DNA from: SLID01 sp041667545
GTDB lineage: Bacteria > Omnitrophota > Gorgyraeia > Tantalellales > Tantalellaceae
Assembly (NCBI GenBank): GCA_041667545.1
Contig: JBAYES010000025.1
Location: 1 to 28,452, forward strand
Direction of reading: 5' to 3'
DNA length: 28,452 bases
Shown: piece by piece, positions 24,351 to 28,452 of the stretch
How positions within the stretch are numbered: position 1 is the first letter of the stretch
Layout of the letters: each line of letters begins with the position of its first letter
The notes under the pieces: generated by a model
What the model was told of the DNA's origin: nothing
Databases searched by the model: none
The model's input: the letters and a program-made list of their open reading frames with translations, nothing else
Made by a program: the position numbers and the translations under genes

Positions 24351-25634
24351 TTAAGCATTAACATCGCTCCGGGCGCGGATCCCGATATCACTACGGCACC
24401 ATTTACCTTCAAAAGATATTTTGGACGCGCCTTTATAGGCTTTTTCCGCCGCTTGTTCCAGATCGGGCGCCATCCCGACAACGCTCATAACCCTTCCCCC
24501 GCAGGAAACGAGCCTTTCTCCTTCATATTTAGTTCCGGCATGGAAGACAATAGCCCGGGTTTCCATAGCTTCGATTATTCCCGATATTTCCCGGCCTTTC
24601 TCATACTCCCCCGGATAGCCTTCCGCGGCAAGCACCACACAGACACATTCCGAACTATGCCACTCTATTTCCGTTCCGGAAAGTTGTCCGGTGGCGGTTT
24701 TCATGAATAATTCCGCAAGATCCGACTTCATCCTCGGCAATATGACCTGCGTTTCAGGATCGCCAAGTCGCACGTTATATTCCAAAAGTTTCGGACCCTC
24801 CTGAGTCATCATTATGCCGGCATACAGGATCCCGCGGTAATCCATTTTTTCCTTTTTAAGGCCCTGTATGGTAGGGTTTATTATTTTCTCCATTATCTCT
24901 TCAATGTCCTTTTTCTTCAGGACCGAAGCGGGTGAAAAAGCTCCCATCCCCCCCGTGTTCGGCCCTGTATCGCAGTCGTACGCCCTCTTATGGTCCTGAC
25001 TGGTAGCAAGAGGAATGATCTCATCTCCGTCGGTTATTACCATTACCGAAACTTCCTTTCCTTCCAGATACTCCTCTACGATGATCCTCTTTCCGGCAGA
25101 CCCGAATTCTTTTTTAACAAGCATTCTTTCCGCGGCTTCTATGGCCTCTTCTCTCCCCGGGGCGACCACAACGCCTTTTCCAGCGGCCAGCCCGTAGGCT
25201 TTTACTACGATCTGCTCATTGTCGGGAAAAGTGTCGATATACTCCCGCGCCTTTTTAAAATCGTTAAATACCCTGAACCCCGCCGTTGGTATGTTGTTCG
25301 CGCCCATCATTTCTTTGGCAAATATCTTGCTGGATTCAAGGCGCGCGGCGGCATATGAAGGCCCCAAGACAGCAATGCCCGCTCTTCTAAGATCATCGGC
25401 TATCCCCAGGGCAAGAGGGGCTTCCGGGCCCACAACTACAAGGTCAATGTGATGCCGTTTACAGAAAGCGATTACCTTCTTGTGCTTTTTAACGTCTATA
25501 TCCACATTAGTCCCGTGGAACCCCGTACCCGCGTTACCAGGGGCGCAGTAAAGTTCGGTAACTTTGGGGCTTTGTCTCAATTTCCAGCAAATAGCGTGCT
25601 CCCTCCCGCCGGAACCTATAACAAGTATCTTCAT
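24351..25634 (-). CDS. purD: Phosphoribosylamine-glycine ligase
   Basis: 427-residue ATP-grasp enzyme that joins glycine to phosphoribosylamine, the second step of purine synthesis. The N-terminal fold starts KILVIGSGGREHAICWKL. VVGPEAPLALGIADDL, KAYGLAAGKGVVVA, GPNTGGMGAFSPA and LEYNVRLGDPETQ are family motifs in the expected order. I chose the ATG at 25634, which overlaps the purM stop as ATGA and has AGGAGA at correct spacing; an ATG two codons earlier sits too close to that site. The stop codon lies 4 bp from the end of repeat element C, so the element inserted at or beside the end of the gene without truncating a recognisable domain. Confidence 0.97.
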   Translation of the reverse strand: MKILVIGSGGREHAICWKLRQSPKVTELYCAPGNAGTGFHGTNVDIDVKKHKKVIAFCKRHHIDLVVVGPEAPLALGIADDLRRAGIAVLGPSYAAARLESSKIFAKEMMGANNIPTAGFRVFNDFKKAREYIDTFPDNEQIVVKAYGLAAGKGVVVAPGREEAIEAAERMLVKKEFGSAGKRIIVEEYLEGKEVSVMVITDGDEIIPLATSQDHKRAYDCDTGPNTGGMGAFSPASVLKKKDIEEIMEKIINPTIQGLKKEKMDYRGILYAGIMMTQEGPKLLEYNVRLGDPETQVILPRMKSDLAELFMKTATGQLSGTEIEWHSSECVCVVLAAEGYPGEYEKGREISGIIEAMETRAIVFHAGTKYEGERLVSCGGRVMSVVGMAPDLEQAAEKAYKGASKISFEGKWCRSDIGIRARSDVNA

Positions 25635-26656
25635 CCGCATTCTCCTTTTAAGATCTCGACCGCTCTCTCACCTTTGACTATTTCCCCTATGACCCAGCTA
25701 TTTAATTTAAATTTTTCCCTGAGTACCTTTTGGGATATTTTCGCGTCCTTTTCCGAACAAACAAACACCATCCCTATGCCCATATTAAAAGTCGTGTGCA
25801 TCTCCCTTTCACCTATATCCGCTCTTTCGCCTATCTCGCGGAATACCGCCGGTACATTCCAGCTGCCGGAGCGAATTACCGCTTTCATACCTTTCGGCAG
25901 AACGCGCGGTATATTTTCATAAAGTCCTCCGCCGGTTATGTTAGCCGCTCCCTTTATGTCCGCTTTTCCCGAAACATGCATAAAAGGCCTTACGTATATT
26001 GTAGTGGGCCTGAGCAAGACACGCTTGCGCCGCTTTATTTCATTTTTGTTGAATACTTTCCGGGCCAGAGAATATCCGTTGGAATGCAGTCCGCTTGAAG
26101 CTACCCCCAGAAGAACATCACCCGGCCTGATCTTTTTCCCGTTTATGACTTTTTTTCTTGGAACGGCGCCTACGGCAAACCCGGCCAGATCATATTCTCC
26201 TTTCTTGTACATACCCGGCATCTCGGCTGTTTCTCCGCCCAGAAGCGCGCATCCGGCGTCCCGGCATCCCGCGACTATCCCCTTAAGAACATCTTTCCAT
26301 ATTCTGCTTTCGAGTTTCCCGCAGGCAAAATAGTCGAGAAAAAATAAGGGCCTTGCGCCGCAGCATAAAACATCGTTCACACACATAGCTACAAGGTCTA
26401 TGCCTATGGTATCGTGTTTCCCGGTTATCTCAGCTATCTTTAATTTTGTTCCCACTCCATCGGTAGATGCCACCAAAAGCGGATCCTTCTCTCCGGTTGC
26501 GGCAAGATCAAAAAACCCGCCGAAACCACCCACAGAATCCATGCTTCCCCGGACTCTTGTCGTGTCAATAAGAGAGGACATTCCTTTTATAAGCCTGTCT
26601 GCCTTGGAAATATCAACTCCCGCTTTTTTATAAGTTATTTTCAGCTTTTTTTTCAT
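25631..26656 (-). CDS. purM: Phosphoribosylformylglycinamidine cyclo-ligase (AIR synthetase)
   Basis: 341-residue enzyme that makes aminoimidazole ribonucleotide from FGAM and ATP. Seen: YKKAGVDISKAD near the start, VASTDGVGTKLKIA, IDLVAMCVNDVLCCGARPLF, LLGGETAEMPGMY, GVASSGLHSNGYSLAR and NITGGGLYENIPRVLP, in normal order. I start at ATG 26656; the reading frame continues 21 codons upstream, but that stretch runs through a GC hairpin and heptamer repeats and is unlikely to be protein. It lies 87 bp after purB and overlaps purD. Confidence 0.97.
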   Translation of the reverse strand: MKKKLKITYKKAGVDISKADRLIKGMSSLIDTTRVRGSMDSVGGFGGFFDLAATGEKDPLLVASTDGVGTKLKIAEITGKHDTIGIDLVAMCVNDVLCCGARPLFFLDYFACGKLESRIWKDVLKGIVAGCRDAGCALLGGETAEMPGMYKKGEYDLAGFAVGAVPRKKVINGKKIRPGDVLLGVASSGLHSNGYSLARKVFNKNEIKRRKRVLLRPTTIYVRPFMHVSGKADIKGAANITGGGLYENIPRVLPKGMKAVIRSGSWNVPAVFREIGERADIGEREMHTTFNMGIGMVFVCSEKDAKISQKVLREKFKLNSWVIGEIVKGERAVEILKGECG

Positions 26657-26673
26657 GTTGCCCCGATGTGTAT

Positions 26674-26690
26674 GGCGGGGTTTCCCCGCC
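26674..26690. other. GC hairpin in the purB-purM gap
   Basis: Perfect 7-bp stem GGCGGGG-TTT-CCCCGCC with a 3-nt loop, 17 bp upstream of the purM start. No T-run follows on the minus strand, so it may slow ribosomes or polymerase, or protect a processed end, rather than terminate. Confidence 0.45.
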
Positions 26691-26708
26691 CTTTCGGTTT
26701 GTCCCGAA

Positions 26709-26729
26709 CCATGGACCATGGACTATGGT
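26709..26729. repeat. Heptamer tandem repeat, three units
   Basis: Units CCATGGA, CCATGGA, CTATGGT. Same family as the GACTATG run at 18793-18827 when rotated. It lies between the purB stop and the GC hairpin. Confidence 0.7.
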
Positions 26730-26743
26730 CTCCCCTCAAGTTC

Positions 26744-28039
26744 TCACCCCAACCCTATGCTCTTAAATATCCCGTCCACATGCCTTAAATGATAGTCCAG
26801 ACTGAAACAATTCTCTATTTCTTTTCCGCTAAGGTATTTTTTTACCCCAGGTTCCATTATGACAAGATCCTTAAAATGCTTATCCCCGGAGTGACATTCA
26901 AGGGCGGCTCCTTGTATAAGATCGTAAGCCTCAAGCCGCGTCGCTCCTTTTTTTATGAGTTCGAGCATAATATGCTGGGAATAAACAAGCCCTTTTGAAA
27001 CTTGCATATTCCGAAGCATTTTGTCCTTGTTAACTATAAGATTTGTCACAAGTTCTTCCGCTTTAGCCAGCATGTAATCCAGCAGTATTGTAGAGTCCGG
27101 CAAGATCACCCTTTCAACCGAAGAGTGAGAAATATCCCTTTCATGCCAGAGCGCTATATTCTCTATAGCGGCCATGGCGTTGCCGCGCAGTATCCTGGCA
27201 AGCCCCGTTATTCTCTCGCATATTATCGGGTTTTTCTTATGCGGCATGCTTGAAGACCCGGTCTGCCCCTTGCCGAAATACTCCTGGGCCTCGTCTATTT
27301 CGGTCTTCTGCAGGCCTCTTATTTCAAGAGCTATCTTTTCCAGCGTCGCTCCGGCTATGGATATGACACTAAGATAATAAGCATGCCTGTCCCTTTGTAT
27401 TACCTGATTAGCGACCAGGGCGGGTTCGAAGCCGAGTTTTTTACACACATATTCTTCTACTCCGGGATCAACATTGGCAAATGTCCCCACCGAACCGGAC
27501 ATTTTACCCACAGCTACTGTTTTTCCGGCGGTTTTCATTCTTTCAATATTCCGCTCCATTTCCCGGTAGTACAATGCCATTTTAAGCCCGAAAGATATCG
27601 GCTCGGCATGAACACCGTGTGAACGGCCCATCATAGGGGTTTTCTTATGCTCAATGGCTTTTTTCTTAAGAGCCGCCTTGAGTTTCTCCATACCGTCCAC
27701 AAGCAGGTCCGCGGCCTCTACCATCTGTATGGACAAAGCCGTGTCAAGAACATCGCTGGAAGTGAGCCCGTAATGAAAATATTTGGCTTCTTCCCCTACA
27801 TTTTCCGACACACTTTTAATGAATGCCACAACATCATGATTGGTGATCTTTTCTATCTCGTTAATTCTTTCAACGCTGAAACAAGCCTTTTCTTTTATGG
27901 TCTTCGCGGCTTTTTCAGGAATAATTTTCAGCTCAGCCAGAGCCTCGCAGGCAAGGAGCTCCACGTCAAGCATTTTCTGGAATCGGTTCTCCTCCTCCCA
28001 GATCCGGGCCATTTCAGTCCTTGAATACCTTTTTATCAT
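26744..28039 (-). CDS. purB: Adenylosuccinate lyase
   Basis: 431-residue tetrameric lyase acting twice in purine synthesis (SAICAR to AICAR, adenylosuccinate to AMP). Seen: MIKRYSRTEMARIWEEENRF at the start, as in Bacillus PurB; NHDVVAFIKSV; HYGLTSSDVLDTA; GRSHGVHAEPISFGLK; and the signature GSSSMPHKKNPIICERI. I chose the ATG at 28039 because GAGGTG lies 6 nt before it and the homology begins there; an ATG eleven codons earlier (28072) has no ribosome site. It is the first gene of the long purine/nucleotide operon, with a good promoter directly upstream. Confidence 0.97.
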   Translation of the reverse strand: MIKRYSRTEMARIWEEENRFQKMLDVELLACEALAELKIIPEKAAKTIKEKACFSVERINEIEKITNHDVVAFIKSVSENVGEEAKYFHYGLTSSDVLDTALSIQMVEAADLLVDGMEKLKAALKKKAIEHKKTPMMGRSHGVHAEPISFGLKMALYYREMERNIERMKTAGKTVAVGKMSGSVGTFANVDPGVEEYVCKKLGFEPALVANQVIQRDRHAYYLSVISIAGATLEKIALEIRGLQKTEIDEAQEYFGKGQTGSSSMPHKKNPIICERITGLARILRGNAMAAIENIALWHERDISHSSVERVILPDSTILLDYMLAKAEELVTNLIVNKDKMLRNMQVSKGLVYSQHIMLELIKKGATRLEAYDLIQGAALECHSGDKHFKDLVIMEPGVKKYLSGKEIENCFSLDYHLRHVDGIFKSIGLG

Positions 28040-28093
28040 TCCGGCACCTCGTTTTGGTCGTTTTATGTTCATGAACCCCGCACAGGAGCCTTT

Positions 28094-28123
28094 TTTATAT
28101 CATATCTATACGGGCAGTGTCAA
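28094..28123 (-). promoter_or_regulatory. Promoter of the purB-...-nrdR operon
   Basis: Minus strand TTGACA (28123-28118), a perfect -35, with TATAAA (28099-28094) at 18-bp spacing. The 5' leader to the purB ATG is about 50 nt, too short for a purine riboswitch; none was seen. Confidence 0.7.
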
Positions 28124-28178
28124 TTAGAACTAAGAGCGCGGATAATATGACTATACGGCGGCGGCGGATCCAAACTTC

Positions 28179-28448
28179 ACGGGGGGATACATACGGTATG
28201 TTTTGGACAGGGCCTCGGGGAGCTTGTTTTAGCTTGGTCTCCGAGCGTACCTTTAGCAAGCTATCAGAGAAAGAGCGAGGAGTAAAACAGCTCCACGTGG
28301 AGTGAGCACGGCCGCTGGAGCCGTGCGAACGTCCCTGCTGAGTTCAAGGCAAATAAGCGCGGCGAAATCCCGTGTCAGATAATGAACTCAAGCAAATGCT
28401 GGGAAATGGTCTTACGGGGGGAAAAATATGCCGTATGTATCCTCCCGT
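28179..28448 (+). ncRNA. Candidate structured RNA / palindromic element, unknown family
   Basis: A 26-bp stem joins 28179-28204 and 28423-28448 (core GGATACATACGG and its complement). Its three non-Watson-Crick positions are all G-U pairs when read as plus-strand RNA. Inside are CTCGGGGA/TCTCCGAG (8 bp, one G-U, within about 28213-28243), GCACGGC-loop of 7-GCCGTGC (28306-28326), the palindrome CTCCACGTGGAG (28291-28302) and TGAGTTCA/TGAACTCA (28339-28346, 28383-28390). The last helix encloses CGCGG/CCGTG. The 62-residue frame over its left half has no ribosome site or recognisable features. The remaining upstream 50 bp to the purB promoter shows nothing. The family is not recognised; it could also be a mobile palindromic element. 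No sequence beyond the right edge is available. Confidence 0.5.
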
Positions 28449-28452
28449 TTGC

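Noticed and set aside
26657..26719. 21-codon N-terminal extension of PurM
   Set aside because: It would translate the GC hairpin and the heptamer repeat; PurM homology starts at the ATG at 26656.
28040..28093. Purine riboswitch ahead of purB
   Set aside because: The leader from the predicted promoter is about 50 nt, too short for the purine aptamer, and no three-helix aptamer is visible.
28117..28305. 62-codon plus-strand frame at the right edge
   Set aside because: No ribosome site, no recognisable features, and it overlaps the purB promoter and the structured element.
28306..28452. 5' end of a group II intron (GTGCG at 28322)
   Set aside because: Only the five-base start matches; no domain V or intron protein is visible in the available sequence, and the 26-bp closing stem is not typical.

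Overview
The window reads as a chromosomal segment from a Gram-negative-type bacterium. It encodes a TolC-like outer-membrane channel, an RND pump and a membrane-anchored PpiD/SurA-like periplasmic chaperone. Coding density is high, base composition is moderate, and TTG starts and strong AGGAGG-type ribosome sites occur. The gene set and the many hairpin-rich interspersed repeats resemble uncultured candidate-phylum genomes, with Omnitrophota-like as my best guess. That guess is inference from gene content; there is no rRNA here to settle it. Every protein gene except one lies on the minus strand. No tRNA, rRNA, CRISPR array, prophage or transposase gene was seen.

Layout, low to high coordinates. 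(1) 1-1928: an iron-uptake operon, dtxR-like regulator, then a FeoB split into a separate GTPase protein and a separate membrane protein that runs off the window. It is driven by a promoter whose -10 lies inside an 18-bp inverted repeat, the likely operator. (2) 1991-2350: a remnant of an interspersed palindromic repeat fused to six tandem 46-47 bp hairpin units. (3) 2413-7781: an M50-like intramembrane zinc protease, an RND transporter and a TolC-like protein, with no periplasmic adaptor gene among them. (4) 7809-9442: a full 215-bp repeat element, then serS with its own promoter. (5) 9457-11121: rtcB RNA ligase preceded by a well-initiated 63-residue unknown protein. (6) 11195-11416: a 222-bp inverted-repeat element. 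(7) 11470-18397: a class II aldolase-family gene followed by addB and addA, the two subunits of a double-strand-break repair nuclease. (8) 18507-18922: a 160-bp three-helix palindromic element, a heptamer repeat and the promoter of the only plus-strand gene, the PpiD/SurA-like protein (18923-20386). (9) 20439-28039: a long operon transcribed from a promoter at 28094-28123: purB, purM, purD, purE, a low-molecular-weight phosphatase, rpiB, glyA, a dCMP deaminase and nrdR. Most junctions overlap by 4-16 bases. The set joins purine synthesis, ribose phosphate supply, one-carbon units, dUMP supply and dNTP regulation. A second full repeat element sits between purD and purE. (10) 28179-28448: a large RNA-like fold closed by a 26-bp stem.

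The enzymes are conventional. The unexplained material is between genes: at least four different palindromic or structured element types of 160-280 bp in 28 kb. The best candidates for something undescribed are the possible structured RNA at the right edge, the 222-bp and 160-bp inverted-repeat elements, and the three-copy element with 17-bp inverted ends. Other points of note are the FeoB split at a domain boundary, the adaptor-less RND set with its protease neighbour, and the small protein ahead of rtcB.
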